A stretch of 64,000 nucleotides of DNA from the NCBI GenBank assembly GCA_045603745.1, contig JAZUMQ010000049.1:62001-126000 (forward strand), in the 5' to 3' direction. The notes under the pieces were generated by a model. That model did not search any database and was not told where the DNA came from. It saw only the letters and a program-made list of their open reading frames with translations. A program made the translations under genes and the position numbers. The DNA is from RGIG995 sp045603745 (lineage in GTDB: Bacteria > Bacillota > Clostridia > Oscillospirales > UBA644). The number at the start of each line of letters is the position of its first letter. Position 1 is the first letter of the stretch. Shown here piece after piece: positions 1-8,768 of the stretch.

Positions 1-886
1 ACAACAATTCTTCCCAACCGGGAATCAAACTGCCACCGCCTACCAAGGTGATTCCGCTGTCGATAATATCCGCCGCCAATTCGGGGGGAATTTTCTCCAA
101 AGTCTGTTTAATCTGATCCACCAAAAAGCGGGCAGATTCCATCAAAACGTCACGAATATCGTCGGTGGAAAGGGCAACGTTCACCGGAAGTCCGCGAACC
201 AAATCCCGACCGCTGACGGTCATGAAATTCACGTGACCGTCATCGAAGACCGAACCGATGGACATTTTCACGTCTTCCGCAGTGCGGTCTCCAATCAAAA
301 CACTATGGGTTTTCCGGACGTAAGCAATAATATCCCGATCGAATTTCTTTCCGGCACAGGTTGTGGAAGTAACGGATACGATGCCCCCTAAGGAAAGCAC
401 CGAGATCTCCGTGGTTCCACCACCAATATCGACCACCATTCGTCCCCGGGGTTCTACGATGGGAAGCCCCGAACCCAGCGCTGCGGCAATGGGCTTTTCC
501 ACGACGAAAGGTACTTTTTTCACACCGGCGGCACGAACGGCGTCAGCCACTGCACGCTTTTCAACCGGAGTTGCTCGACAAGGAATGGAAACCACCGCAG
601 ATACCGGACCGAATCCGGTACGGCAACGGCGGATATAATCCCGCAACATCATGACCGTTTTATCAAAATCGGCGATGACTCCGTTTTGGACGGGAGAAGT
701 TACGGTAACGGTATCGGGAGTTCTGCCCAGCATGTCCCGGGCTTCCAGACCGGCACAAATGAATTTTTTCGCTCCGTAGGTTTCCGTAGCAACGATGGAA
801 GGTTCGCTAAGAACCACGCCCTTGTCTCGACGGTAAATGAGGGTATTACAGGTTCCAAGGTCAATGCCAAATTCATTCAATCCCAT
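1..886 (-). CDS. mreB: Rod shape-determining protein MreB (3' end beyond window)
   Basis: Actin-like ATPase that polymerises under the membrane and guides lateral cell-wall synthesis. The frame begins MGLNEFGIDLGTCNTLIYRR, which contains the phosphate-1 loop of the actin/Hsp70 fold (GIDLGTCNT). About 295 of the usual 330-345 residues are present; the C-terminus lies beyond the left edge. The ATG at 884-886 is preceded by an excellent ribosome site (GGAGGAGGTT, 891-900). It is the last visible gene of a minus-strand operon headed by a two-component system, 15 bp after maf. The maf-mre linkage is common in Firmicutes; the two-component system in front is less usual. Confidence 0.93.
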   Translation of the reverse strand, partial: MGLNEFGIDLGTCNTLIYRRDKGVVLSEPSIVATETYGAKKFICAGLEARDMLGRTPDTVTVTSPVQNGVIADFDKTVMMLRDYIRRCRTGFGPVSAVVSIPCRATPVEKRAVADAVRAAGVKKVPFVVEKPIAAALGSGLPIVEPRGRMVVDIGGGTTEISVLSLGGIVSVTSTTCAGKKFDRDIIAYVRKTHSVLIGDRTAEDVKMSIGSVFDDGHVNFMTVSGRDLVRGLPVNVALSTDDIRDVLMESARFLVDQIKQTLEKIPPELAADIIDSGITLVGGGSLIPGWEELL

Positions 887-901
887 AAAAAACCTCCTCC
901 G

Positions 902-1471
902 TCACAAAATATCAATGCCGAATTCCTTCAGCATTTCGTAAAGAATACTAACCGGCAGGCCGACCACGTTGGCATAGTCGCCATCAATATGATCGACAAG
1001 CAAAGCACCCTTGCTCTGAATCCCGTAAGCGCCGGCTTTGTCGTAGGGTTCATTGGAAGCAACGTAAGCGGCAATCTGTTCTTCGGACAGGTGCTTGAAA
1101 AAGACTTCCGTTCGACACAATCCCGTTTCCATACGTCCGTCGCAGGCAACCGTGATTCCGGTATAGACAAAATGGGAACGCCCCGACATCATGCGCAACA
1201 TTTCCGCAGCTTCTTCGTCTCCGTTGGGTTTCCCCAAAACCGTTCCGTCCACCGCGACAACCGTATCTGCGGCAATGACGACGGAAAGAGGATTGTTATT
1301 TGCCACGGCGGCGGCCTTTCGCATGGAAAGTTCGCAAACAATGTCAATGGGATCGGTCAAATCCGTAGATTCGTCCACTGCAGGAACGATACTCTGAAAT
1401 GAAAGCCCGATCTGTTGCAACAATTCAAATCGCCGGGGAGAAGAAGATGCGAGAATAAAATCTCTGTTCAT
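902..1471 (-). CDS. maf: Maf family nucleoside triphosphate pyrophosphatase
   Basis: Maf proteins hydrolyse non-canonical or modified nucleoside triphosphates (dTTP/UTP or m7GTP classes) to monophosphates and have been linked to septum formation. The 189-residue protein has the family N-terminus ILASSSPRR, the catalytic stretch with VIAADTVVAVDG (Asp in AADT), and the C-terminal GDYANVVGLPVS signature. Length is typical. It starts 3 bp after the histidine kinase stop and lies 15 bp before mreB, so the four genes are almost certainly cotranscribed. The AADTVV and YGIQ.KGA elements favour the YhdE-like dTTP/UTP subtype, which is an inference. Confidence 0.93.
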   Translation of the reverse strand: MNRDFILASSSPRRFELLQQIGLSFQSIVPAVDESTDLTDPIDIVCELSMRKAAAVANNNPLSVVIAADTVVAVDGTVLGKPNGDEEAAEMLRMMSGRSHFVYTGITVACDGRMETGLCRTEVFFKHLSEEQIAAYVASNEPYDKAGAYGIQSKGALLVDHIDGDYANVVGLPVSILYEMLKEFGIDIL

Positions 1472-1474
1472 AAA

Positions 1475-2398
1475 TCAATTCACCTTATATTTTGAAAGGG
1501 GAAGCCGAACGGTAAAAAGGGTTCCCTTTCCGATTTTGCTCTTTACTTCAATGGTTCCGCCGTGAAGTTCCACAATTTTTTTGGCAACCGACAGACCGAT
1601 TCCTGTTCCGGAAGCAAGACCGCCCCGAACCACGGGAGCCTTGTAGTACCGGTCAAAAATATGAGGAATATCTTCCGAATCGATTCCGGATCCGTTATCC
1701 AGAACCCGCAAAACAACTTGGCGGGAGTCCTGATCTAACGACAGAATCACCTTTCCTCCGGAAGGAGTGTGTTTAACGGCGTTATCCAAAAGAATCACCG
1801 CCAACTGACCGATCCGATCCGGATCCAACATAAGCAGGGGAAACTCTTTTTTCGCCTCAAAGCGCAGTTCGACCCCGGAAGCGGACGCCATAGCCTTCAA
1901 ATCATCACACACTCCTTGTCCCAAGGCGACAAGATCGGTGGGTTGAGGATCAAAGCGCAGGGCGGCATGTTTCCGGGTAGAATCCAAAAGATCCGACACC
2001 AATTTGGTCATAGCGTCGATTTCCCGCAAGATGCGGTTATAGTATTCCGGGTACTGTTCCGCAGGAACCGCACCGTCCGCCAAAACCTCCACGCTGCCAC
2101 GGATCACGGTCAGGGGAGTTTTCAATTCGTGGGCAACCTCCGAAAGCACTTGATCCCGAGGATCGTGCAACGGAGATTTCTTCAAATTTTTATTGCGTTT
2201 TTTCTGCATGATCCAGAAAAAAATAAAGTCTAAAATTGCGGTGATCAGCACGAAAACCCAAACCACCGCACAGGCAATCAAAAACCCGATTTTTTCCCGG
2301 AACAAAAGGGATAAAACCGACAAAACGGCACCGATGGCAAGAAGCACCGGCACCGTCCGTTCAATCAGCAGAAAAAGTTGTTCTGATTTGCGTCTCAT
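1475..2398 (-). CDS. Two-component sensor histidine kinase
   Basis: Membrane-bound sensor kinase of 307 residues. Two closely spaced hydrophobic helices (about residues 13-33 and 37-64) leave almost no extracytoplasmic loop, so it probably senses a membrane or intramembrane signal. A HisKA domain follows with the phosphoacceptor in SEVAHELKTP (His90), then an HATPase domain with the N box (LLDNAVKHT), G1 (DNGSGID), F box and G2 (GTGIGLSVAKK). There is no obvious HAMP or PAS domain. Its start codon overlaps the regulator stop by 4 bp (ATGA), showing translational coupling. Transcription with maf and mreB suggests a cell-envelope or shape stimulus, which is inference. Confidence 0.9.
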   Translation of the reverse strand: MRRKSEQLFLLIERTVPVLLAIGAVLSVLSLLFREKIGFLIACAVVWVFVLITAILDFIFFWIMQKKRNKNLKKSPLHDPRDQVLSEVAHELKTPLTVIRGSVEVLADGAVPAEQYPEYYNRILREIDAMTKLVSDLLDSTRKHAALRFDPQPTDLVALGQGVCDDLKAMASASGVELRFEAKKEFPLLMLDPDRIGQLAVILLDNAVKHTPSGGKVILSLDQDSRQVVLRVLDNGSGIDSEDIPHIFDRYYKAPVVRGGLASGTGIGLSVAKKIVELHGGTIEVKSKIGKGTLFTVRLPLSKYKVN

Positions 2399-3084
2399 TT
2401 CACTTCAAACTTGTATCCGACGCCCCAGACCGTCTTAATATCAAACCCGACGGAATCATCGATGTCGAGTTTGGTACGGATCCGCTTAATGTGGGTATCC
2501 ACGGTACGGGTATCGCCGAAATATTCGTAACCCCAAATATTTTCCAACAAGTGATCCCGGGTAAACACTCTGCCGGGATTGGTGGCAAAGAGCCAAAGAA
2601 TCTCGATTTCCTTCTTGGTCAGGATCACGGGCTTGCCGTTGACGGAAGCCTCATAACTGTTCATATCAATGACAAGACCGGCAACTTCGATCTTTTTGCT
2701 CTTCTCGTCTACCGATTCATCGGCAACGCGACGCAAAACGGTCTTGACGCGCATAAGTACTTCTCGGGGACTGAAAGGCTTGATAACGTAGTCGTCCGCA
2801 CCGATGTCCAAACCGAGGATACGTTCCTGTTCTTCCGCCTTTGCGGAGATGATGATAATGGGAACATTGGAAGTTTGACGAATTTGCTTACAAACGTCGA
2901 AGCCGTTGATCTTAGGCATCATGACGTCAAGCAGAATCAGGGACGGATTGCGTTCCTTAAAAAACTTAAGGGCTTGTTCTCCGTCGTAGGCGCAAATGTA
3001 CTGATAGCCTTCCTTTTGCGCGTAGATTTTCAGCAGATCGACGATTTCCTTATTATCATCGGCGATCAGAATGGTTTTTTCCAT
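2395..3084 (-). CDS. OmpR/PhoB-family response regulator
   Basis: DNA-binding response regulator of 229 residues. The receiver domain has the acidic pair Asp9-Asp10, the phosphoacceptor Asp53 (LLLDVMMP), Ser80 and Lys102 (VIKP). A winged-helix effector domain (about 130-229) ends with the usual DTHIKRIRTKL and VWGVGYKF motifs. I chose the ATG at 3082-3084 because GGAGGG lies about 10 bases upstream; the frame is open further upstream, but those starts would precede or crowd the ribosome site. It overlaps the kinase gene by 4 bp and is first in the operon that runs through maf to mreB. Confidence 0.92.
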   Translation of the reverse strand: MEKTILIADDNKEIVDLLKIYAQKEGYQYICAYDGEQALKFFKERNPSLILLDVMMPKINGFDVCKQIRQTSNVPIIIISAKAEEQERILGLDIGADDYVIKPFSPREVLMRVKTVLRRVADESVDEKSKKIEVAGLVIDMNSYEASVNGKPVILTKKEIEILWLFATNPGRVFTRDHLLENIWGYEYFGDTRTVDTHIKRIRTKLDIDDSVGFDIKTVWGVGYKFEVK

Positions 3085-3127
3085 GAATTTCATTCCCTCC
3101 GGGATCTTTTTTATCCGTGTCGGAATA

Positions 3128-3156
3128 AGTATATCACATTTTGCAGACTTTGTCAA
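3128..3156 (-). promoter_or_regulatory. Sigma-A-type promoter of the regulator-kinase-maf-mreB operon
   Basis: On the minus strand, TTGACA (3151-3156), a 17-bp spacer and TATACT (3128-3133). Initiation would fall about 35 bases upstream of the regulator ATG. It is the only clear promoter ahead of the four-gene operon. Confidence 0.85.
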
Positions 3157-3517
3157 GAAGCAGACAAAATTTCAATAAAAAAAGGACACATTTTTCAATT
3201 TTGTAACATTTGCGTTTCAAATTCAACACATTATCCCTGCTATTTTTCCCGATAAATATTGTAAAACAGAGGCTTTTTTATGACGGAATTGAAAATTGAA
3301 AAAAAAATGCGACAGAGATATTTCAAAGTTGTTACAAGAAAAAACCGTTGAAATTATTGCATTTTTTCAAATTTCACGGAACAAAAAGCGGATAAAAAAG
3401 GATCAAAAAGGCGGCAAAATTGCTACAAATCTGTTTCCATTCCCATAATAATCTTGAAAAATGCCACATTTTTCGGTGCAAAAAAAGAACTTTTTATGAA
3501 TTATCCCGTCTCCCCTA
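3157..3517. other. AT-rich intergenic region with phased A-tracts
   Basis: About 360 bases between two divergent promoters with no credible coding frame. A-tracts at 3383-3387, 3394-3399, 3405-3409 and 3416-3419 are spaced 10.5-11.5 bases centre to centre, which predicts a static DNA bend. No riboswitch, T-box or tRNA was recognised. It probably serves as regulatory DNA for the divergent regulator operon and asnS. Confidence 0.55.
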
Positions 3518-3546
3518 TTGTCATTCTTACGGTTCTATGATATAAT
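3518..3546 (+). promoter_or_regulatory. Sigma-A-type promoter of asnS
   Basis: TTGTCA (3518-3523), 17-bp spacer, perfect TATAAT (3541-3546). It lies about 47 bases before the asnS ATG at 3593. The short leader leaves no room for a T-box. Confidence 0.9.
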
Positions 3547-3592
3547 AGTATATTATATTTATAAGCAATCGCAAAAAGGATGGAATATAAGT

Positions 3593-4987
3593 ATGAAACG
3601 GACTTTTATCAACGAATTGTTCGCCTCTCCGGAATCCTACACGGAACAAACCGTAAAGGTTTGTGGCTGGGTACGGACGTTAAGAGACTCCAAGGCCTTC
3701 GGCTTTATCGAACTGAACGACGGATCCTATTTCAACGGGGTTCAGATCGTTCTGGAAGAAGCGAATCTGGACAACTATAAAGAGATCGTCAAACTGAACG
3801 TTGGATCTGCGGTGGAAGTGGAAGGAAAATTTGTCCTGACCCCCGACATGAAACAACCCTTTGAAATCAAAGCGATCTGTGTCACCGTAGCCGGGGCTTC
3901 CACACCGGACTATCCCCTGCAGAAAAAACGCCATTCTCCGGAATTTCTGCGCAGCATTGCTCATCTGCGTCCCCGGACGAACCTTTACTCTGCCGCATTC
4001 CGGGTTCGCTCCGTTGCCGCGTACGCCATTCATCGCTTTTTCCAAGACAAGGGATTTGTTTACGTAAATACCCCCATCATCACCGGAAGTGACTGCGAAG
4101 GTGCGGGCGAAATGTTCCGTATCACCACCTTGGATATGGAAAATCTTCCCAAAAAGGAAGACGGTACCGTAGACTATTCCCAAGACTTTTTTGGGAAATC
4201 TACCAACTTGACCGTCTCCGGACAATTGGAAGCAGAATGCTTTGCCATGGCCTTTGATAAGGTTTATACCTTCGGCCCCACCTTCCGTGCGGAAAATTCC
4301 AACACTGCTCGCCACGCGGCGGAATTCTGGATGATCGAGCCGGAAATTGCCTTTGCGGATCTGAAAGACGATATGGACTTGGCAGAAGAAATGATCAAAT
4401 ACGTCATTCGGTACGTCATGGACAAATGTGCCGCCGATCTGGAATTTTTCAATTTGAGAGTCGACAACGGTCTTTTGGAACGGCTGACCAATCTGGTCAA
4501 CGCGGATTTTAAGCGGGTCACCTACACCGAAGCGGTGGAATTGCTGGAAAAATCCGGTCATAAATTTGATTATCCCGTTTCTTGGGGTTGCGACCTGCAA
4601 ACCGAACACGAACGGTATCTGACCGAAGAGATTTTCAAATCCCCCGTATTTCTTACCGATTATCCGAAAGAGATTAAAGCCTTCTATATGCGCCTTAACG
4701 ACGACGGGAAGACCGTTGCCGCCACCGACCTTTTGGTTCCCGGTGTTGGAGAAATCATCGGAGGAAGCCAACGTGAAGAACGTTTGGACGTCTTGTTGGA
4801 ACGTATGAAGGAACTGGGACTGAACGAAGAAGACTACTGGTGGTATCTGGATCTTCGCCGCTACGGTGGCACAAAGCACGCCGGATTCGGCTTGGGATTT
4901 GAACGGCTCATCATGTATCTGACGGGCATTTCCAATATCCGCGACGCCATTCCCTTCCCCCGTACCGTAGGAACCGCCGAATTTTAA
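3593..4987 (+). CDS. asnS: Asparaginyl-tRNA synthetase
   Basis: Class IIb aminoacyl-tRNA synthetase that charges tRNA-Asn with asparagine in the cytoplasm. At 464 residues it has the normal length. An N-terminal OB-fold anticodon-binding domain (to about residue 110, with VCGWVRTLRDSKAFGFIEL) precedes the catalytic domain with motif 2 (FRAENSNTARH, about 230) and motif 3 (GFGLGFERLIMYLTG near the C-terminus). An in-frame TTG at 3518 lies inside the -35 element, so the ATG at 3593, preceded by AAGGATGG, is the start. The aminotransferase gene follows after 30 bp. Confidence 0.97.
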   Translation: MKRTFINELFASPESYTEQTVKVCGWVRTLRDSKAFGFIELNDGSYFNGVQIVLEEANLDNYKEIVKLNVGSAVEVEGKFVLTPDMKQPFEIKAICVTVAGASTPDYPLQKKRHSPEFLRSIAHLRPRTNLYSAAFRVRSVAAYAIHRFFQDKGFVYVNTPIITGSDCEGAGEMFRITTLDMENLPKKEDGTVDYSQDFFGKSTNLTVSGQLEAECFAMAFDKVYTFGPTFRAENSNTARHAAEFWMIEPEIAFADLKDDMDLAEEMIKYVIRYVMDKCAADLEFFNLRVDNGLLERLTNLVNADFKRVTYTEAVELLEKSGHKFDYPVSWGCDLQTEHERYLTEEIFKSPVFLTDYPKEIKAFYMRLNDDGKTVAATDLLVPGVGEIIGGSQREERLDVLLERMKELGLNEEDYWWYLDLRRYGGTKHAGFGLGFERLIMYLTGISNIRDAIPFPRTVGTAEF

Positions 4988-5017
4988 TTTTACCCCATCT
5001 GAAAGGAAAAACCCTGT

Positions 5018-6286
5018 ATGATTTCCGATTTTACAAAAGAAGAATGGTCTGCCGTCTATCGGGCGGCAAAAGACGAATATAACACCTATTGCACCGAAGA
5101 TCTGAACCTGGATATGTCCCGGGGCAAACCTTCCTCCGACCAATTAGACGTAACCGAAGGACTTTTGGACACGTTAAAAACCTGTGTAGATTGCTACGGA
5201 GAAGAAGGAGATTACCGCAACTACGGAATTCTTAACGGCATTCCCGAAGCCCGCAGATTATTCGCAGAACTGTTTGAAGTGGATCCGGAGAACGTAGTGG
5301 TAGGCGGAAACTCCAGTCTGAACATGATGTACGATACGATCGTTACCGCCATGCTCTTCGGGGTTCCCGGCTCGGTGCGACCCTGGTGCAGAGAAGACAA
5401 AGTTCGCTGGCTCTGCCCTGCTCCCGGATACGACCGTCACTTTTCCGTTTGTGAAAGTCTCGGCATCGAAATGATTCCCATCGAAATGAAAGAAGACGGC
5501 CCCGATATGGATAAAATCGAGGCCATCTGTTCGGAACACAACTGCGTGAAAGGAATGTGGTGTGTTCCCAAATACAGCAATCCCGAAGGGAAAACCTATT
5601 CCGATGAAGTTGTGCGTCGGCTGGCAAAGATGAAAGCCGCCCCGGACTTCCGTATTTATTGGGATAATGCCTACATTGTTCACGATCTGACCGACACCCC
5701 GGACCAACTGCTGAATCTGTTTGACGAATGTGTCAAGGCAGGAAATCCGAACCGGGCGTTGATGTTTACCTCTACCTCCAAGATTTCCTTCCCCGGTGCC
5801 GGGGTTGCCGCCATGGCCGCGTCCAAGGCGAACATTAAGGCACTGAACGCCGTCAAGACTTATCAAACCATTGGTCCGGATAAGTTGAATCAGTTGCGTC
5901 ACGTCCGTTATTTTAAGAATAAGCAGGGCATCGTGGATCACATGAAGCGCCACGCGGAATATCTGCGTCCTCAATTTGAGATTGCTCTGAAAGAAATGAA
6001 CGAACAGTTAGCCCCCGACGGATACGCTCAATGGACCGTTCCCAACGGTGGATATTTCCTGTCCGTGGATTTAATCGACGGCTGTGCAAAGCGGGTAGAA
6101 GAATTGATGAGCAAAGCCGGGGTCAAGATTACCCCTGCCGGATCTTCTTTCCCCTATCATCACGATCCCAGAGATCGGAATCTCCGCATTGCTCCCACCT
6201 ATCCCCCCATCGAGGAACTGAAAACCTGCATTAAACTGCTCTGCGTCTGTATTAAACTGGCGACGGCGGAACATTACTTAAAATGA
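5018..6286 (+). CDS. PLP-dependent class I aminotransferase (type Ic aspartate aminotransferase-like)
   Basis: Cytoplasmic fold-type I transaminase of 422 residues, resembling the aspartate aminotransferase subgroup Ic annotated in many Firmicutes as MocR-type. The PLP lysine is Lys255 in STSKISFPGAG; VPKYSNPEGKTYS and DNAYIVHDL contain the expected cofactor-contacting Asn and Asp/Tyr; the C-terminal RNLRIAPTYPP carries the Arg that grips the substrate carboxylate. The ATG follows GAAAGGAAA at a good distance. It lies 30 bp after asnS with no terminator between. Making aspartate next to the Asn-tRNA enzyme is plausible, but the substrate is inferred. Confidence 0.9.
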   Translation: MISDFTKEEWSAVYRAAKDEYNTYCTEDLNLDMSRGKPSSDQLDVTEGLLDTLKTCVDCYGEEGDYRNYGILNGIPEARRLFAELFEVDPENVVVGGNSSLNMMYDTIVTAMLFGVPGSVRPWCREDKVRWLCPAPGYDRHFSVCESLGIEMIPIEMKEDGPDMDKIEAICSEHNCVKGMWCVPKYSNPEGKTYSDEVVRRLAKMKAAPDFRIYWDNAYIVHDLTDTPDQLLNLFDECVKAGNPNRALMFTSTSKISFPGAGVAAMAASKANIKALNAVKTYQTIGPDKLNQLRHVRYFKNKQGIVDHMKRHAEYLRPQFEIALKEMNEQLAPDGYAQWTVPNGGYFLSVDLIDGCAKRVEELMSKAGVKITPAGSSFPYHHDPRDRNLRIAPTYPPIEELKTCIKLLCVCIKLATAEHYLK

Positions 6287-6290
6287 TAAG

Positions 6291-6321
6291 AAAAACGGAT
6301 TGGAGAAAACACTCCAATCCG
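6291..6321. terminator. Bidirectional terminator between the aminotransferase and U32 genes
   Basis: Perfect 10-bp stem CGGATTGGAG (6296-6305) / CTCCAATCCG (6312-6321) with a 6-base loop. On the minus strand it is followed by five T, so it best serves the U32 gene; in the plus direction the T-tract is poor. Confidence 0.75.
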
Positions 6322-6326
6322 TGTAC

Positions 6327-8279
6327 TTAAAATTTTCCTCGTGTCATACCGGAAGCCGGGGGAATTCCCTTTCGATAAGAAGTGAGAACCTCCGTAATCT
6401 GCTCCGGCGTTTCGTCGGTAAACAAAAACCGATGAAAGCCGAGCCCGTCAATGGGTTTGTCTGCAAGCCACAGGCGGTCGGCGTTCCACAATTCGTTGCG
6501 ACAGCCGAAGGCACAGGTCAAAAGGAACTCTTTCCCGATCCGGTCAGTCAACTTCTCGGTTTTTCCGTGATGCGCTTTCAAGCAATTGCGGAAGATCATA
6601 AACGGCAACCGTCCGTAGACGATCATTCCGGTGCGTGGGGTGGTCATATCCCGGAGTTGCGCGCCGTTCAACTCAAAGGACAGGGTGACGTCTTTTAAAC
6701 CCTTTGCCAAGAACTCGTCCCGCGTGACGGGATTGTAAATATTCAATCCGAAATCTCCGTGGGTCGTGAGAGAATGGGCAAAGCAAAAGGGCAAATGCCC
6801 GACGTTTCCGCACAAGGCGTGAGTAACCCCCGCTTCTTTCCAAGCGAGAACCAAACGTTCTGCCTGTTGTTTTTCGTCTTCCCGCAAAATTCGAGGAAAG
6901 ACGAAGCCAACTTTATCGGAATACTTTTCAATAATTTTAGGGTGGTCTTTGATCGCTGTCAAGGGCAACCAAAGGAAATCAAGATCCACGTTCTCCGGGA
7001 TTCGTTCGGGATAGAGGAAAACACCTTCCCTCCGCCCGGAAAAAGGCTGGGCTTTCTCATGAGAGACCGGAAGGTCTTTCCAAGAATGAGAAACCATGCA
7101 ACGCATTTGCGTAAGCCGGTCGATCAAATCCCGCCGTAACGCTTTGACGGCAGAAGCGGGAACAAAGGAATTTTCCGGAAAACAAGCGGTAAAGGAGTTG
7201 AGATAATACGCCGTATTTCCCAAAGCGCCGAAGGCATCTCGGATCTCGTCTTCCGTAGTGGCACGATTCCGAGCAACGGAAACCGGCAAACACCCTTCCG
7301 CGGAATAAGAACCACAGACGGCGGTACAGAGCAACTGATCCCCCGATGGGTGAATGGAAACGTCCAGACCGAGACGAGGATATTCTTTCTTAGAAATATC
7401 GACACGGTTGACCGTCTCGCTCCGAGTACCGAACATGGACGAGCCGATTTTATCGGTATAATAGCCGTCGGTAAATCCGGAACGACTGAAAACGCCGGCA
7501 AGATACGCCTCGGTTTCGGGAGTATATTCCTCTCCCCTTTTGGCGGCGGCGTAGGCTCCGGTGATGGCGGCTACGTATTCCGGGGATTTCATGCGTCCTT
7601 CGATTTTCAAAGACGCGATTCCCATCTCTTCCAATTCGTTATAATATTTCAACAGACATAAATCTTTCAAACTCAGCCGATACCCGCCCTGATAGGGCAA
7701 ACGGCAAGGCTGAGCACATTCCCCTCGGTTTCCGGATCGTCCGCCGATGAGGGAACTCATATAACATTGCCCGCTGTAACACATACACAAAGCGCCGTGT
7801 CCGAAAATTTCCAATTCCAAAGGGGAACGGACTGCCATATATTCCAGTTCTTTGCGGGACACTTCCCGGGATAAGACAACCCGATCAAATCCCATTTGCT
7901 GGGCAAACAGAATGCCGTCCAGATTGTGGACGGTTAACTGGGTGGAAGCGTGCAAAGGAATATCGGAACGCTTTTTCAATTCCGCCGCAAGGCCCACGTC
8001 CTGAACGATCAGCGCATCGACTCCGGCGGCAATCAGTTTTTCCGCCGTAGCAAGGGCGGTCGGCACTTCCCGTTGAGAAATCAACGTATTCAACGTAGCG
8101 TGACAGGAAACGCCCCGAGTGTGGCAGTAGCGAATTTGATCTTCCAGTATATCGTCGGAAAAGTTCGACGCATTCATTCGGGCGTTAAAGGACGACGCCC
8201 CGAAATAAACCGCATCTGCCCCCGACAATACGGCTGCTTTTAACGACTCCGGCGAACCTGCGGGAGATAAGATCTCCAT
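6327..8279 (-). CDS. U32 family peptidase with DUF3656 domain (RlhA-like)
   Basis: 650-residue U32 protein beginning MEILSPAGSPESLKAAVLSG, a TIM-barrel start shared by the family. The cysteine-rich core (GALCMCYSGQCYMSS, then NRGECAQPCR) supplies the iron-sulfur ligands known in tRNA/rRNA hydroxylation factors. Length and the middle and C-terminal regions match U32 proteins with a DUF3656 insert, the group containing E. coli RlhA, which introduces 5-hydroxycytidine into 23S rRNA. It may thus be an RNA modification enzyme rather than a protease. It follows zapA by 7 bp in the same unit. Substrate assignment is inference. Confidence 0.88.
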   Translation of the reverse strand: MEILSPAGSPESLKAAVLSGADAVYFGASSFNARMNASNFSDDILEDQIRYCHTRGVSCHATLNTLISQREVPTALATAEKLIAAGVDALIVQDVGLAAELKKRSDIPLHASTQLTVHNLDGILFAQQMGFDRVVLSREVSRKELEYMAVRSPLELEIFGHGALCMCYSGQCYMSSLIGGRSGNRGECAQPCRLPYQGGYRLSLKDLCLLKYYNELEEMGIASLKIEGRMKSPEYVAAITGAYAAAKRGEEYTPETEAYLAGVFSRSGFTDGYYTDKIGSSMFGTRSETVNRVDISKKEYPRLGLDVSIHPSGDQLLCTAVCGSYSAEGCLPVSVARNRATTEDEIRDAFGALGNTAYYLNSFTACFPENSFVPASAVKALRRDLIDRLTQMRCMVSHSWKDLPVSHEKAQPFSGRREGVFLYPERIPENVDLDFLWLPLTAIKDHPKIIEKYSDKVGFVFPRILREDEKQQAERLVLAWKEAGVTHALCGNVGHLPFCFAHSLTTHGDFGLNIYNPVTRDEFLAKGLKDVTLSFELNGAQLRDMTTPRTGMIVYGRLPFMIFRNCLKAHHGKTEKLTDRIGKEFLLTCAFGCRNELWNADRLWLADKPIDGLGFHRFLFTDETPEQITEVLTSYRKGIPPASGMTRGKF

Positions 8280-8286
8280 AACTCTG

Positions 8287-8586
8287 TTACTCCCCGGCTT
8301 TCAGCGCCGCAATCTCTTTTTTCGCCTCTGCCAATTGCATTTTGAGGGAAGTGACTTTGGCACGCTGTTTTTCCAATTTTTCTTTCAACTGACGGTTTTC
8401 ATCACAGAAGTCCATGCAGGTGAGAAGAATGGAATTGATCTTCGGTGCTCCCTTATTTCCCTGCTCAAACTGCGCAATGCGACGGTTGACTGCTTTGACG
8501 ATAGACGTGGTTTCCGCTTCGGTCTCGCTGGAATACAGTTTGACGTCAATGCCACCCACGTTTACGGTATAAATGGTATCTGCCAT
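8287..8586 (-). CDS. zapA: Cell division protein ZapA
   Basis: Small cytoplasmic Z-ring-associated protein of 99 residues that bundles FtsZ filaments. The N-terminal ZapA fold (VNVGGIDVKLYSSETEAET) is followed by a C-terminal coiled coil (about residues 60-97, rich in Lys/Glu/Leu heptads). I set the start at the ATG 8584-8586, where GGGGG lies 8-10 bases upstream; an upstream in-frame ATG lacks this. A good promoter lies 48 bases upstream. The gene is divergent from ftsK, so two divisome factors share this intergenic region. Confidence 0.9.
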   Translation of the reverse strand: MADTIYTVNVGGIDVKLYSSETEAETTSIVKAVNRRIAQFEQGNKGAPKINSILLTCMDFCDENRQLKEKLEKQRAKVTSLKMQLAEAKKEIAALKAGE

Positions 8587-8633
8587 AAAAAAATACCCCC
8601 TTTGAGGTTTCAAAAAACAATACTTACCTTATT

Positions 8634-8662
8634 ATCATAACATATTTGAATGAAAAAAGCAA
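8634..8662 (-). promoter_or_regulatory. Promoter of zapA
   Basis: Minus strand TTGCTT (8657-8662), 17-bp spacer, TATGAT (8634-8639). A short inverted repeat, ATACCG-AAT-CGGTAT at 8679-8693, lies just upstream between zapA and ftsK and could be a regulator site; no known consensus was recognised. Confidence 0.75.
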
Positions 8663-8768
8663 GAGGACGAGGCAAAATATACCGAATCGGTATTTGAATT
8701 CCGCAAATTCCTTCACCGAAAGGTGCAGATCACGATAACTGCCACAAAAAAAGAAAGGAAGTCCACAC

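Noticed and set aside
3547..3592. T-box leader of asnS
   Set aside because: Only about 40 bases separate promoter and ATG; no specifier stem or T-box sequence.
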